From positions 7,526,551 through 7,590,550 of the forward strand of contig CM073895.1 in the NCBI GenBank assembly GCA_037176705.1: 64,000 bases of DNA, given 5' to 3'. Shown here piece by piece: positions 45,000 to 57,214 of the stretch. Each line of letters starts with the position of its first letter. Positions within the stretch are counted from its first letter, which is position 1. The notes under the pieces are model-generated. The model made no database searches. It saw only the letters and a program-made list of their open reading frames with translations, and was not told the origin of the DNA. A program made the position numbers and the translations under genes. This DNA is from Molossus alvarezi (Eukaryota; Chordata; Mammalia; Chiroptera; Molossidae).

Positions 45000-47300
45000 T
45001 GGCTTTCAGTAGTGACTGAGTATGTTGTATCAGCATAACAGTCCCACCAATAACAATATAAATTCTGGACAAAATATTTTAGAAATGTTGTTTGAAGGCA
45101 CAGGAGAGCAACCAGAAGCAAGCAGAAATTGAGTGGATTTGATTCTTGAGAGAAGGAACCACTCTGGGCGAGAGTCAGTTAACTGTATATTCCTTTTTCC
45201 TTGAGACATTCCTCAATTTATCAGGTTCTGGCAAATAGAACTCAAGCAGAAAGCTGTTGTAGTATTGGTTCGAGGAACTGGGGGATGGGTTTTAAAGATG
45301 CCAGAGTGACTGGAACTTGAGGATGGATATTCCAGCAAGAGAACCTTGGAGAAGGTGGCAACTCCAAATTCTGCATATAAACATCCCTCAAATTCTAGAC
45401 TAACTCCTGAGCTGCCCATGCACACAGCAGGGCCACAGAGTACAGCAGAAATTTCTGAAGCTACCTTGTGTAGGACAAGCAGAATTTAGAGTTCTAAGTC
45501 TTACCAAGTTAGAGAGGTCTTGGTATACACTTTGGACTTTCCTTTGAAACCCCAGAAGGGCCTTTGAAACCCCTTAGAAGCAACACTGCTTCTGGGACTT
45601 TTTCCTGGGACTAAGCACACACACAAAAAATAAAGCTTAAAACAGCCTGCCCGAAATCAAGGTGATATGCTAGTAATTTAATGAAATTCAGTTCTTCAGG
45701 AGAAAACATAATCCAGAGCTTCTCCAGCCTGTCATCCACAATGTCCAGTGTAAAGTAAAAACTCACTAGACATGTGAAGATGAGAAAACAGGAACTTGTG
45801 ACCCATGCCAAAGTGAAAAGTCAATCAATAGAAGTAGACCACGGACAAAAAAAACCAAACTAAAATAATATGAAAAATTATGTGATAAGAATATATATCA
45901 AAAAATGGCAGGCCTGGCCAGTGTGGCTCAGTTGTTGAATGTCAGCCCATACACTAAGAGGTTGCTGGATTGATTCCTGGTCAGAGCACATGCCCAGGTT
46001 TTGGGCCAGATCCCCAGTGGGGGACATGCAGGAGGCGGCCAATTGATGTTCTCTCTCATCTATGTTTCTCTCTCTCCCTCTCCCTTCCTTCCTCTCTCTC
46101 TCTCTAAAAAAAATAAAATAAAATAAAGGGAAAAAAAATGACAGGAAGGGTAAATGGAGAATTGCAGTAGAGATATGGAAGTTGTAAAAAAAGAACCACG
46201 TGGAAGTCTTAGAACTGAAAAATGTAAAATCTGTCACTAAAATTTCACTGGATGGACAAAGTATCAAATTGGGCACAAGAGAAGAAAGGATCAGTGATCT
46301 TGAATACAAGTTTATAGAAATCATCCAAGTTATAGTACATAGAGGAAAAAAAGATTGAAAAATAGGACCAGAGTCCCAGTGATGTGTGACACAAAATCAA
46401 GTTGCCTAGCATGTGGGTAATGGCAGTCCCAAAAATTGAGAAGGATGAGGCAGAAAAAAAATACTCAAAGAAAGACTAGATGAAAAATTGTCAGTTTTGA
46501 TTAAAACATCCCTGTTCCTAGCAATCCAGGAAACATGGTCAGCCCCAAGCAGGATAAGTACAGAGAAAAGTACATCATAGTGAAACAGCTGGATACTGAA
46601 GACAAAAAGGAAACAGTGATCAAAATGTTGGCTGACTTATAGTCTGAAGCCATGTAGCCCACCAGACAATGGAACAACATCTTCAAAATGCTAAAAAGAA
46701 AAAAAACTAAATTAGAATTCTAAACACAGTGAAAATATTCATCAATCATCAAGAAGAATTAAAGATATTCTTAGATAAAAGCTCAGAGAAGTTGTTGCCA
46801 ACAGGCATGCATTGTAGTAAATATCAATGAAAGATCTTCATACTGAAGAGAAAATAATATCAGATAGAAATTTGAATCCTAAGAAGAAATAAAGAGCACA
46901 GGGAATGTTAAATATGTGGGTAAATATAAAATGCTATTTTAATTTTTAGTCTTAAATCCTGTAAAAGTCCATTGTCTATAGCAATAAGATATTGTTGGAT
47001 TTATAGCAATTTGTATATATGTATATGTGATGAACATTAGAACATAGGCCAAAGATCACAAGTGGAGGTGTAAATGAAATTATTATTGCTTCTTAATGAA
47101 ATGTATCCATCCATACAATATGGCACATATAATATGCATCATATTAAGATTCTTAATATATAAAGTAGTATAATATTAATTCAGAGTAGAATCTGATAAG
47201 GATGCATAGTGTAATCCCTAGAGGAACCAGTTTTTAAACAATGTAAAAAAGTATATCTAAATGTCTAGTAGATGAGACAATGAACTATCAGACATTCCTA
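45000..47300 (+). mobile_element. HAL1/L1-type LINE fossil, split by a Ves
   Basis: It contains 'taagtacagagaaaagtaca' and 'gtgaaacagctggatactga', then 'gaagccatgtagcccaccag', 'acaatggaacaacatcttca', 'taaagatattcttagataaa' and 'agcacagggaatgttaaata'. This order is characteristic of HAL1/L1 sense sequence downstream of ORF1. Decayed, with no open frame of meaningful length. Confidence 0.65.
45912..46130 (+). mobile_element. Ves SINE, full length, type B, inserted in the LINE
   Basis: The head is 'gcctggccagtgtggctcag', and the tail is (AAAAT)n. The duplication 'aaaaaatg(g/a)cag' flanks it. Confidence 0.92.
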
Positions 47301-47322
47301 TTACTCTTGGTTGTGCATTCTT

Positions 47323-47562
47323 CCCTCCCTGCAGTTGATGAGAGAAGAAAGGAGAGAGCGAGAGCGAGAGCGAGAGAGAGAGAGAGAGAGAGAGAAAGAA
47401 ACATCGATGTGGAAGTAAAACATCGATCTGCTGCCTCCTGCACACCCCTTCCTGGGGATTGAGCCCATAACCCCAGGCGTGTGTGCCCTGGCTGGGAATT
47501 GAACTGGTGACCTCTCGGTGCACAGGATGACGCCCAACCAACTGAGCCACACTGGTCAGGGC
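47323..47562 (-). mobile_element. Ves SINE, type B
   Basis: The minus-strand head is 'gccctgaccagtgtggctca'. The GA block is expanded and contains (GAGCGA)n at 47356-47375. The left boundary is imprecise; an imperfect duplication around 'ttgtgc(a/g)ttctt' is visible. Confidence 0.88.
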
Positions 47563-47687
47563 ATCTTACTTGTGCGTTCTTATGTGCTCATATATAAGCA
47601 AGATAAGCTTTTGGAAGTTTTGAGAAAATAATTGGAATCTTTATTGGAATTATGTCAAACCTTTCAAGTTACTTTGAAAAGCCTTTT

Positions 47688-47735
47688 CCTTTTTTTTCTT
47701 TATTGATTTTAGAGAGAGGGGAAAGGAGAGGGAAG

Positions 47736-47788
<53 letters not shown>

Positions 47789-47936
47789 CGATGCAAAGAA
47801 CATTGATTGGCCGCCTCCTGCATGCCCTCCACCATGGATCGGGCCCACAACCTGGGCATGTGCCCTGACCGGGAATCGAACTGGTGACCTCTTGGTACAT
47901 GGGTGGACGCTCAATCACTGAGCCACCCAGCTGGGC
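47688..47936 (-). mobile_element. Ves SINE, full length, type B, with expanded GA tract
   Basis: The duplication 'aagcctttt' lies at 47679-47687 and 47937-47945. The central (GA)n at about 47740-47785 is pure and long, so this copy doubles as a microsatellite. Confidence 0.93.
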
Positions 47937-48039
47937 AAGCCTTTTTTTAATTTTATTTCAGTATCCTTTTATTTCTCTTTGTAAGGATTTCTTTATATAG
48001 ATCTAACATACTTTAAGGTTATTCATAGTAACTTGGTTT

Positions 48040-48430
48040 GTTTTGCCTTTTCAATTATAGTTTATATTCAATATTGTTCTGTATTAGTTTCAGATGTATA
48101 ATAGTGGTTAGAAAACCATGTACTTTACAGAGTGACCCCCCCAATGTTTCAAGTACTCACCTGGCCTCATACATAGTTATTACGATATTATTGACTATAT
48201 TCCCTGTGCTGTACTTGACATCCCCGTGACTATTTTGTAACTGCCAATTTGTACTTCTCAATCCCTTCTCAATCCTTTTTCACTTATCCCCCTTAAGCCC
48301 CTCCCCTCTGACAACTGTCAGTCTGTTGTTTACATCTATGAGTCTGTTTCTATTTTGTTTATTTGTTTATTTTCTTCAGATTCCACATATAAGTGAAATC
48401 ATATGGTATTTATCTTTCTGCATCTGAAGT
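48040..48430 (-). mobile_element. L1 3' UTR (L1M-type)
   Basis: The antisense phrases 'gactatattccctgtgctgt', 'tctatgagtctgtttctatt' and 'gattccacatataagtgaaa' are in the order of the L1 3' end. Confidence 0.85.
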
Positions 48431-48598
48431 CAGGCTGATTTTATATTTCTTGTAGCTACTATGAAAGGAATTTCTTTTTAATTTTTAAATTACTTATTGC
48501 TGATGCATAAGAGTGCTACTGAATTTTAAATAATATATAGTATATATCTAGCCACTTCATTAAATCTTATGATTATATTGACTTTCTAAAAAAAAATA

Positions 48599-48722
48599 CA
48601 GGGTGGGCAAAAGTAGGTTTACAGTTGTGAGTACATAAGGCAGAGTTTATTCTTGTATTATTTATTAATTATTGTATTATTTTTCATACGAACAACTGTA
48701 AACCTACTTTTGCCCACACCTG
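48599..48722. mobile_element. Mariner-type MITE (124 bp) with near-perfect inverted ends
   Basis: The left end is 'cagggtgggcaaaagtaggt' continuing 'ttacagttgt'. The right end complements to 'caggtgtgggcaaaagtagg' continuing 'tttacagttgt'. TA lies on both sides (48597-48598 and 48723-48724). The inner about 65 bp is AT-rich. This fits a nonautonomous Tc1/mariner element. The sharpness of the 30-bp ends implies moderate age. Confidence 0.88.
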
Positions 48723-48724
48723 TA

Positions 48725-49404
48725 TATAATCATATTGTCTACAATCGATTATTTTGTGACTTTCTTTCCAACTCTTAGACATTTTCACTTTATTTTCTGC
48801 TTTATTGCATGGGATGGGACTTCAAAAATAATGTTAAATGTCTGAACAAATATTCAATTAATGCTCTTTGCAAGTTGGTCAGTGCTTTAAGCTTTGGGGT
48901 ACAGCAGTGAATAAATCAGGCAGTACTGTCCAACAATATTAGAATCCTTAGAAACCCATACAAGACAAAAGAAAGGTAATAAAGCAATCTGTGTTTGACA
49001 GCCAAAGGAGTATTGTGTAGCAGGTAATTGCTTTAGAAAAGTGCTTCCGGCTGGGTAAACAGAGAAAGTCCTGGTGGTGAGAGAGATGACCCAGAACAAC
49101 CGGCTGAGTCTGAGTAGGACTGGGAGGAACCTGCTGTGATGGGCGAGTACAGGGCAGAAGACTAGAGACTGCAAGGTGTGTCAGGGCCAAGGCTGCAGAC
49201 TAGTCTGCCTTAGCACAGGGTGAATACATGCCAGCAGTTTGTACACTTACTTAAGGCTCCTTGGAGGTTCTAAAGAGATGTTTCAGAGGCAAAGAGAGGA
49301 CATGAAGGTGGGACTCTGGGTTGTCTCCATGCTCTAGCTGGCTCCCCAAACCCAAGCAACATTACTTTTATGTTTTGCATGTTGGGATTCTATTTATTTT
49401 TTTT
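48725..49404. other. PEX14: Intronic sequence, no clear repeat
   Basis: A fragment 'ggggtacagcagtgaataaa' at 48896 hints at the ancient dispersed family. Nothing else is recognised. Confidence 0.35.
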
Positions 49405-50620
49405 TTCTACACAGTTTTGTTGAACACCTGCCAGCTGCCAATAGAACCTAAGCACTGTTCTAGGCACTGGGAATGGAGCCATGAATAAAATAGCCCCACC
49501 TCTCTGCCTTCGGGGAGCTTACATTCTAAAGGTGGAGAGGGAGGGAGACAGCAGTAAGTGGAATAAAATGTAAGCATAATGGAAGTAGAGTAAGAACAAC
49601 AAAGAGTTCTTGGAAGGTTGTGATTTTAAATGGAATGGTATGGGAAGACCCCACTAAGGTGACATTTGAGCCAAAACTTGAAGAAAATGAGGAAGTAAGC
49701 CATGCAGGTTTCTGGGGAGCGAGTTCCAGGAAAAGGGAACCATTCCTGCAAAAGCCTAAAGAGGGAGCCTGTCTGGCAAATTCTAGGAACAGAAAGGAGG
49801 CCAGTGTGTAGGCAAGGTGGCTCGTAGGGACAGGAATTGAGGCGTGCAGAGCAGTATCGGTCCATGTGAGGGCTTTGGGTTTGCTTCCAAAAAATGGGAA
49901 CCATCAGAGAGTTTTAAGTAGAGGAGTGATGTAAGCTGACTTAAGCTTTATTAGGATCACCATGGCTGCTGCATTAAGAATAGACAGTTGTGCCTGGTCG
50001 GTTTAGCTCAGCAGTTAGAGCATCGGCCCACCGACCAGAGTTTCGGGTTCAGTTCCTGTCAAGGGCATGTACCTTGGTTGTGGTTCCATCCTGGCCCTGG
50101 TTGGGGTTGTGCGGGAGGCAGCCAATCGATGTGTCTCTCTCACATTGGTGTTTCTCTCTCCCTCCCTCACTCCCACTCTATCTGTAGATAGATGGGTAGG
50201 GGGGCAGGATAGACAGTTGGAGGACAAGGGTGGGAGCTGGGAGACTCGTCCAATGGTGGAAGCCCTCAGTCAGATCCCTGAATATTGTTTGAAAGTAAAC
50301 CCCACGGCATATCCTGGTTTGTTAGATCTGGAGTCTGAGAGAGAAGCAGAAATTAAGGATGTATCCAAGGTTTTTGGCCTTGTGCCTGGAAGGAAGGACT
50401 TGTTAACTAGGAGTGGAGTGGTTCAGTGAGATGGGATTAGGAGCTCAGAGTTAGACACACTAAGTTTGAGATTTCTATTAAATATCCAAGTGGAGGTATA
50501 AGGTGGGCAGATGGGTGTATTCGAACTGAGGTCAGAGGAGAGGTCTGAGCCACAGACATAAATTTGACAATGTAAACTTCTGGATTTTGATAATGTACTG
50601 TGGTTATGTACAAGCATATA
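49405..50620 (+). mobile_element. Ancient mammalian dispersed repeat, best copy, split by a Ves
   Basis: In order: 'aagcactgttctaggcactg', 'ggagcttacattctaaaggt', 'aggtgacatttgagccaaaa', 'gcgagttccaggaaaaggga', 'gagagttttaagtagaggag', then after the SINE 'atccaaggtttttggccttg' and 'aatatccaagtggaggtata'. A widespread mammalian repeat; the family name is not assigned from memory. Confidence 0.6.
49991..50206 (+). mobile_element. Ves SINE, type A, inserted in the ancient repeat
   Basis: The head is 'tgcctggtcggtttagctca', followed by 'caagggcatgtaccttggtt' and 'cactcccactctatctgtag'. The duplication 'g(a/g)atagacagttg' lies at 49978-49990 and 50207-50219. The usual 'cctcgggtgaggat' tail is missing, so it is 3'-shortened. 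Confidence 0.9.
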
Positions 50621-50681
50621 CTTCTCCCTCCCCACATCAGGAAATGAATACTGAAAATATTTAGGAAGAAATGGGCATCAT

Positions 50682-50773
50682 CCTTGGCTGGTTTGGACCA
50701 AAGAGTCATGGGTTTGATTCTGGTCAAGGGCATGTGTGGGAGGCAACAAGTCGATGTGTCTTTCTCACATCAA

Positions 50774-50815
<42 letters not shown>

Positions 50816-50903
50816 TCCCTCCCTCCCTCCCCCTCCTTTTCTCTCTCTCCCCTCCCCCTCTATCTGAAAATCAATATATCCTTGAGTGAGGATTAAAAAA
50901 AAA
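50682..50903 (+). mobile_element. Ves SINE, type A, with internal deletion in the head
   Basis: It starts 'ccttggctggtttggaccaa' and lacks part of the tRNA-like head, then has 'caagggcatgtgtgggaggc', a long (TC)n at 50778-50810 and 'atccttgagtgaggatt'. The duplication 'gaa(a/g)t(g/a)ggcat(c/t)at' flanks it. Confidence 0.9.
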
Positions 50904-51039
50904 GAAGTAGGCATTATGTCTGTAATTTATTCTCAAACAGTTCAGGGAAAGTAATTTTATTGATAGATTGATAGAGATTAATAAAAGGTGATAAATGTAA
51001 CCTTTGAAAGATCTGGGTAAGGTATATGAGAATTCTTTG

Positions 51040-53735
51040 AACTATTCTTGCACCTCTTCTGTAAGTCTGAAATTATTTCACAATATAGCACTTGTTAAAA
51101 GCAAAGGAAAATACCAACATTTCCAGATAAACAACACTGAGAGGCTCCGTTGCCAGCACACCTGTACTGGCAGAAACACTAATGGGGTTTTCAGGCAGAA
51201 GGAAAGCGATCCTGCGTGAACACAGAAATGCAGGAGGGAGTGAAGAGCCCAGGAAAGGGCAAGTAGCAATGACTGTTTGTGGCTGTAGTAGTGACATCTT
51301 TGTGGTAGTGTTTAAAATGTGTGCATGTTGAAATGTGTGGCAATAACACAAAGGTGGAAGGAGGGAGTGCAAGTGTTCTCAGTGCTAGAATTGTGGGCAA
51401 AGTGGTAACATTTCTCACTTCTAAGAAACTGGTACTTCAAGGATGGATTGTGACATCCAGGATATTGATTCTCAAACATTTTAGTCTCAGACTTCACTCT
51501 TAAAAACTGAAGATCCCCCACTATGCAAACAGCACAGTAATGATCACTGCAAACAGGATCAATTGGTGCTGCTGAAACAAGAGGGGGCGTTTGCAGAGAA
51601 ATAGTGTCTCCTCCACGCTCTTTCATAAGGAAAGTTAGTAACTTTACCATGAGAAATCCATCAGAAACCACCTTGACTACAAGCTAACAGAGGGAAAACC
51701 TGAGTAAAAACGTTGGCAAGAAGAGAGAAGGAAAACAAATTGTAAGATGAAAGCTATCAATCCCCAAATTTCAGTATTTACAATAAATGTAAATAGACTA
51801 CTCCATTAAAAGCAAAGTTTGTCAAGATTAGATTAAAAAAAAAACCCACACAACTAAACCCAATTCAGTGCTGCTTATTTCAAACATACTTTAATGAAAA
51901 GACACAGATTAAATGTGATGGAAAAAGATAACCATGCAAATATTAACCAGAAATAAGCTGGTCCTAGCATCAGATGAGATAGACTGAGAGGCGGACTGAG
52001 AAATAAACTGCAGAGTGGTCATCGTGAGGAAGGGTTACTATTTCTCAGTAAGCAGACCTTCAGTGTACATCAAGCAGAATTGGACAGACCTTGGAGGAGA
52101 ACTAGAGGAATCTATCATAATGGAAAGTTTTAAAGCATCTTTCTTGATAATTGGTAGTATAAACAAAACATTCTAACAAGGGAGTTCACAAACTTACCTG
52201 TTTTTATATAGATATAAATATCATGTAGGGTGATCACTTTATAAGATGGTCACTATGTTGTACACCTAAAACTAACATAATACTGTATGTCAGCTGCAAT
52301 TGAGAAAAGTTTTAAATTTTAAAAAAGTATTATATATACACATACATATATATATATGACTAGTAAAGACAGTAAATGTACAAGAAGGATATTCAGTCTC
52401 AGTCATCAGAGAAATGTCAATTAAAGTCAGAATGAGCTATCACTTCATACCCATCGGAATGGCTGAAATTGAAAAACTGAGGGCTTTGGTGTTGGATGTG
52501 GGACAGCTGGGACTCTTGTCCTCACTGGTGTGAGCATAAATTGGTGTAACACTTTGGAAACTGTTGACAGTATCTGTTGAAACCGATAATATGCATACTT
52601 CAGATGATCCAGCAGCTCCCCTCCAAATAGATCTGTGAGAATGTCGATAGCAACAGCTCTATTCATAGGTTGTCCCAAATTGGGAACAGAGAAATTGTGG
52701 TCCATTCTTGTCCTATGTAAGAGTTTCACATAGCAGTTAGAGCAAGTGAACCAGGGCTGCAGCCCCAGCATGAACAAACCTCACAGCCATAATGCTGAGC
52801 CACAGAGGCCTTTATAAAAGAATGCTTTCTGTGTTCTTCCATTTATATAAGGACGGAAAATAAGCAAACTTCTCGGTGCTGTTAGAAGTTATGTGGTGGC
52901 TAGGAAGAGATGTGGATGCTCCTGGGAGCTGTTACTCCACATTTTTACCTGGGCGGTACTTACACGGATATTTTCACTGTGTGAAAATTCATTAAGCTGT
53001 ACATTGAAGATGTGTGTGCTTCTCTGTGTATTGAACACCAACAAAAGTTTGCTTAAAACCACAATGAAACCATTTTTTTTACCTTTCAGTACAACAAAGA
53101 TGAAAAGCGCGATAGCATCAGAGCATCACGCAGTCAAGGTTGTGGAAAGAGACATGCACACTGGTGGGAATGGAAGTGGAGGCAGCCTCTGCAGAGGGCC
53201 CTTTGTCAGTACTTATCAGAATGAAAACCGCCTGTGTCAGGCCTGCCTGCAGGGCACACTGGCTCGCTGCAGGGGCACATGCAGGATTTGTACTTTAAGA
53301 TTTGTCTGTAGCAGTAAATGTTCAATAGAGACAAGTTAAATAAATTATAGTACATCCATCTAATGGAATACTGTACAGCCATTAAACAGAGCGAGAGAAC
53401 TCTATAGATACTAATATGGAATGCTAACATATATTAGTTAAAAATAGCAAGGTGTAGAATAGTGTTCATACTGTGCTTTTATTTGTATAAAAATACACAC
53501 CCACGTATATAATATATAAAATACATATTATATGAGTATATAAAAGCACTTTCATATTCATAGACTGTCGAGAAGGTATGTAAGAAACTAGTGGCCTTGG
53601 TTGTCTCTGGAAGGTCTAACTGGTAGCCAGGTGGCAGACTGGGAAGGAGCTTAAGATCTCACTATACTCTTTGTATCTTTACAATATAGCATGCACTATG
53701 GGAATGTATCTATTAAATACTAATTTTAAAAATAA
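51040..53735 (+). mobile_element. L1/HAL1-type LINE fossils, sense orientation, mosaic
   Basis: Several sense blocks: 'ttccagataaacaacactga', 'ggcagaaggaaagcgatcct', 'gatggaaaaagataaccatg' (ORF2-like), 'gttgtacacctaaaactaac' (3' end), 'gaatgagctatcacttcata', and finally 'catctaatggaatactgtac' and 'gccattaaacagagcgagag'. More than one insertion is involved, because a 3' end at 52220-52300 precedes further ORF2-end sequence. Confidence 0.7.
51463..51520 (+). mobile_element. hAT end fragment, same family as 36551-38095
   Basis: 'ttctcaaacattttagtctc' followed by 'cactcttaaaaactgaagat' and CCCCC matches the complement of the right end at 38035-38091. It is an isolated terminal piece inside LINE sequence. 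Confidence 0.5.
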
Positions 53736-53742
53736 TTTCTAA

Positions 53743-53952
53743 GCCCTGGCTGGTGTGGCTCAGGTGGTTGGAGCGTCGTTCCATGTACCAAAAGGTTGCT
53801 AGTTTGATTTCCCTTCAGGACATATGCCTGGGTTGCAGGCTCCATCCCCAGTAGTTGCTTGCAGGAGGCAGCAATATTCTGCTCTCACATCACTGCTTCT
53901 CTTTCTCCCTTTCCCTTCCTCTCTCTAAAAATCAATAAAATTATTTAAAAAG
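53743..53952 (+). mobile_element. Ves SINE, full length
   Basis: The head is 'gccctggctggtgtggctca', and the tail is 'taaaaatcaataaaattatt'. The flanks show 'taatttct' / 'taattatt', a weak duplication. Confidence 0.92.
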
Positions 53953-53959
53953 GTAATTA

Positions 53960-54200
53960 TTTGTGGAATATAGTGAACAAAGTAAGCTGCTGAACAAAAT
54001 AGATCCAGAGACAGGGACGTAGGGAACAGACTGGCAAACCTCAGAGGAAGGGAGGGAGTGGAAGAGATAAACCAAAGAACTCACGTGCATATATGCACAA
54101 CCAGTGGTCACAGACAGCAGTTTGGTGAAGGCATTGGGGGATGGGAAGTGGGGGGGTGGAATCTAATACAACAATAAAGATCAATTTAAAAGTTTAGAAT
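53960..54200 (+). mobile_element. Lineage-specific LINE-like 3' end
   Basis: 'aaaatagatccagagacagg', 'gagataaaccaaagaactca', 'tggtcacagacagcagtttg', a G-rich run and 'caacaataaagatcaattta' run in order. The minus strand of 363-510 gives the same ending. A bat L1-type 3' UTR is the likely source. Confidence 0.55.
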
Positions 54201-54209
54201 AACAAGAAA

Positions 54210-54589
54210 ATAGTAATAATTTCTAAAAATCCTTTAGAAAGGTTTAAGACAGGAGACTGGTGTTTTGCCTTGCAATAATAAGTCTAGTAGTCTTTTCCTT
54301 CACATTGAAACAGATCTTTGGTTTAACACCAAACTACATGGTTGGTTTTGCGTACGGGTGTCAAGATGTATGGGGGGCAATGCCCTGTGACAGGGTGCTC
54401 AGACCGCAAGGGTGTGTGGAAATGAGTTGATGAGTGGGCAGTAAATTCAAGCTTCCCTCTGTGGCTCACTTGAAGACACCACACTCCTTGAATGAAATGG
54501 TACCCCCCACTCCCCCACCCCGTTTTCTTCTCTCTTTCCTTCTGAATGTTCTAAGTTGAATTCAGATTAAGTTAAAAATGATGCAACCC
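54210..54589. other. PEX14: Intronic sequence, no clear repeat
   Basis: A short C-rich run (54507-54522). Nothing else named. Confidence 0.35.
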
Positions 54590-55010
54590 TACTGCTTCCT
54601 TTTGTTCTTTTTAAAAATGTAATTGAGATCATGCTATGAATATAACATCTGCTTTTTATGTCTTAATGTATCAAAAGCATTTTCCTATGTCATCAGAAAT
54701 TGTTCATATGAATGTGAACGTTTGAATATTATTACATTATTGAAATATATCATAACTTGTTTAATCATTCGTCTTTGGACATTTACATTATTTAAATTTT
54801 TGCTGTTGTCAAAAATGTAGAGATGAGCCATCTTTGTTTATTATACTACATTATTGCTTCTTAGAAGTAAAATTGTTGAGTCAAAGGGTATGAACGTTTT
54901 TAAATGCTCTTGAGATGGAGTGCCGATTGTCTTCCAGAAATTTCTTAGTTTTTACTCTCATAGCACCCTTGTGAGCTTTGAGTCTTCTCATGCAAAATGT
55001 CATTTTTAAT
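54590..55010 (-). mobile_element. Old L1 (L1M) 3' fragment
   Basis: 'ttgttgagtcaaagggtatg', preceded by 'tttttgctgttgtcaaaaat' and followed by 'ccgattgtcttccagaaa', is the antisense of an old L1 3' region. Confidence 0.7.
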
Positions 55011-56539
55011 TTGACAGAGTTCAGTAACTTCACCAACATGTCTGATATGCTGTAAGTCCCTGCCAAGTTGAACAGAGGTCTGGAATATTTGGGCTTTGAC
55101 CCACATCTGATGGGATTTGCACCCTGCTCCCCACCACGGACACTGGGACCTTAGATGGGCCATGGACTGTTTATGTGCCTTGGCTTTCTCATCCTTGAGA
55201 ACAAAGTACCTGCTTCATGAGGGCACTGCTGCCACCTCTGGCCACGTGGGTTAGGCACTGCACAGCTCCACAAGGTGCCACGATGCAGTGACGTGGAGCC
55301 CAGGGTGTGCACCTCGGCGGGCCTGCACAGGGTTGATGTTGGGATTCAAAGAATTAAAAATGTAAACAGCTCCTGAGACATTCTTTGACATTGGGTTTAA
55401 TCAGTTTTGGTTGTTATTTCTGGGTGGAGATTGGAACTATGAAGTGTTTGTTTTCTCTGTGCTTTTCTTTATTTTCCATGCTTTTTGAAGTTGTATTATT
55501 TTTTTATCAATGATGTCATATTTATATTATAGGTCATATATCTATATATTAGATAAGATTATGTGTATTATAGTAGAGGACAGACAAAGTACTCATTCAG
55601 CATAAGAAATTGGGGGAAGAGGTCTTAGGAAGGCTGCCACATGAGGGGGCGAAGATGAGATCTTGGCTCTCTCACATTGCCTAGCAGAATAAGCACTCAA
55701 ATATTTATGGATTTGGTTGAGTGCTAAATATATGTCTCTCTCTTAACAAGGTTGACAATAGCAACCAATACCAGGTTCATTTGAGCTACACAAACAGGTG
55801 GTGACAAAATAATTTATGTATTAACCTATCAGAATGTAGCACATTTAAAGTGTTAATATCAGATTAACATGAGGACTTCAAACATGATCATTTAAAACTT
55901 TAGGGAGTAAGTTGAATACCAAATAATAAACCTGATCGCATATCAAAGATTTGAGATGTAAAAGAAAACCAAAGATGAACATGAAACATTTACAGCATTC
56001 AGCTAAGTGACCACAGAGCATGCTTTGGTGCCCTGGACTCTGGTGGCTGGGTTTTCCTAAGGAGCAGAAATCTCCACCTCAGTTTGTGTCCTGCAGTAGT
56101 TGTTTCCTGAGTCAGGCTGTTTCAAGTAACATATGAAACAGCGTATGGCTGTCCCTTACCATCCCAAAGCAAATGTTTGTTTTGTTGCAGTGATGGAAAC
56201 ATTTCCATTGGCGAAGCAAATATTTAGAGCTGGAAGAAACATTTGGGCAGCCAGGATGTGTCAAAATAGAACAGATGCCTGCCTTTTAAAACACATTTTT
56301 TAAAAAGCCACCTTGTACTTGGCTACTGTGGTTACAGCCACAATGGGTTAAGTAAGAAATCAGAAATTGTATATGCCATTGTAATCCCAGCTCCTGGGCA
56401 CATGTACACACCCTTTTCTGTTTTGGTTTTTCTCTTCCAGAAAGTGGGGATAATCATTCTAAGTGGTTTTGTTTAGGATTAAGGTCCCCCACCCCAAATA
56501 TTTTTTGTTCTTAAAAATAAATTTATCCTTTTGCATCAG
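55011..56539. other. PEX14: Intronic sequence, mostly unique
   Basis: 55140-55260 resembles degraded MIR ('ctttctcatccttgagaaca'). The part 55980-56290 includes forkhead-like 'tgtttgtttt' and AP-1-like 'tgagtca' sites, which could be a regulatory element. No exon. Confidence 0.35.
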
Positions 56540-56708
56540 AAATATATTGCCATGGAACATACTCCATAAGAATGAAGTCAAAGTCTGCCTTCAATCTATC
56601 CCCAGCTACCAGTCCCCTCTTCATCCATAACCAGTGTTACCCATTTCTTATCTATATTTTATGCATGAACACATGGCTAAATAGATGTGTTTGTATGTAT
56701 GTATACAT

Positions 56709-56730
56709 ATGTGTGTGTGTGTGTGTGTGT
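56709..56730 (+). repeat. (TG)n microsatellite
   Basis: About 11 GT units immediately left of the Ves insertion. Confidence 0.9.
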
Positions 56731-56738
56731 ATATTTTT

Positions 56739-56958
56739 AAATTCTTACCCAAGGATATTTTTCCACTGATTTTCAGATAGAGTGGGAGGGAGGGAGAGAG
56801 AGAGAGAAATATCGATATGACTGGTTGCATCCCACACGACCCCAACCAGGGCCAGGGATTGAATCGCAACTGAAGTGCATGTCCTTGACCAGAATTGAAC
56901 CCAAGACTCTTTGGTCTATAGGCCATTGCTCTAACTGCTGAGCCAAACCGGCCAGGGC
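56739..56958 (-). mobile_element. Ves SINE
   Basis: The minus-strand head is 'gccctggccggtttggctca', and the tail side reads 'cttacccaaggatatttttc'. The duplication 'tatattttt' lies at 56730-56738 and 56959-56967. Confidence 0.92.
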
Positions 56959-57139
56959 TATATTTTTTTATGACAGCGGTCCCATGTACCCTTTACCTAG
57001 ATTCCCCTCGATCTATATATACTTTTTCTTTTTCTTGTTTTCTGAAGTGATTGATTCTAAGACTTTGCTTATTTAACGTGTTGACTGTCAGAGAGCAGAG
57101 GGGAGCAGGCATGGCAGGCTGCTTGTGCTCACTAACCCC

Positions 57140-57152
57140 AACACACACACAC

Positions 57153-57201
<49 letters not shown>

Positions 57202-57211
57202 TTCTCTCTCT
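57140..57211 (+). repeat. (CA)n(CT)n compound microsatellite
   Basis: A short CA run joins a CT run of about 50 bp with two interruptions near its end. Confidence 0.95.
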
Positions 57212-57214
57212 AAA

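Larger units (their letters stand above)
56540..57060 (-). mobile_element. Probable old L1 fragment, split by a Ves
   Basis: 'ccagtgttacccatttctta' and 'catgtaccctttacctagat' are phrases seen in antisense old L1. Boundaries are vague. Confidence 0.4.

Noticed and set aside
47323..47936. Regularly spaced GA repeats suggesting a CRISPR-like array
   Set aside because: They are GA blocks inside two Ves SINEs; there are no direct repeats with unique spacers, and the genome is mammalian.
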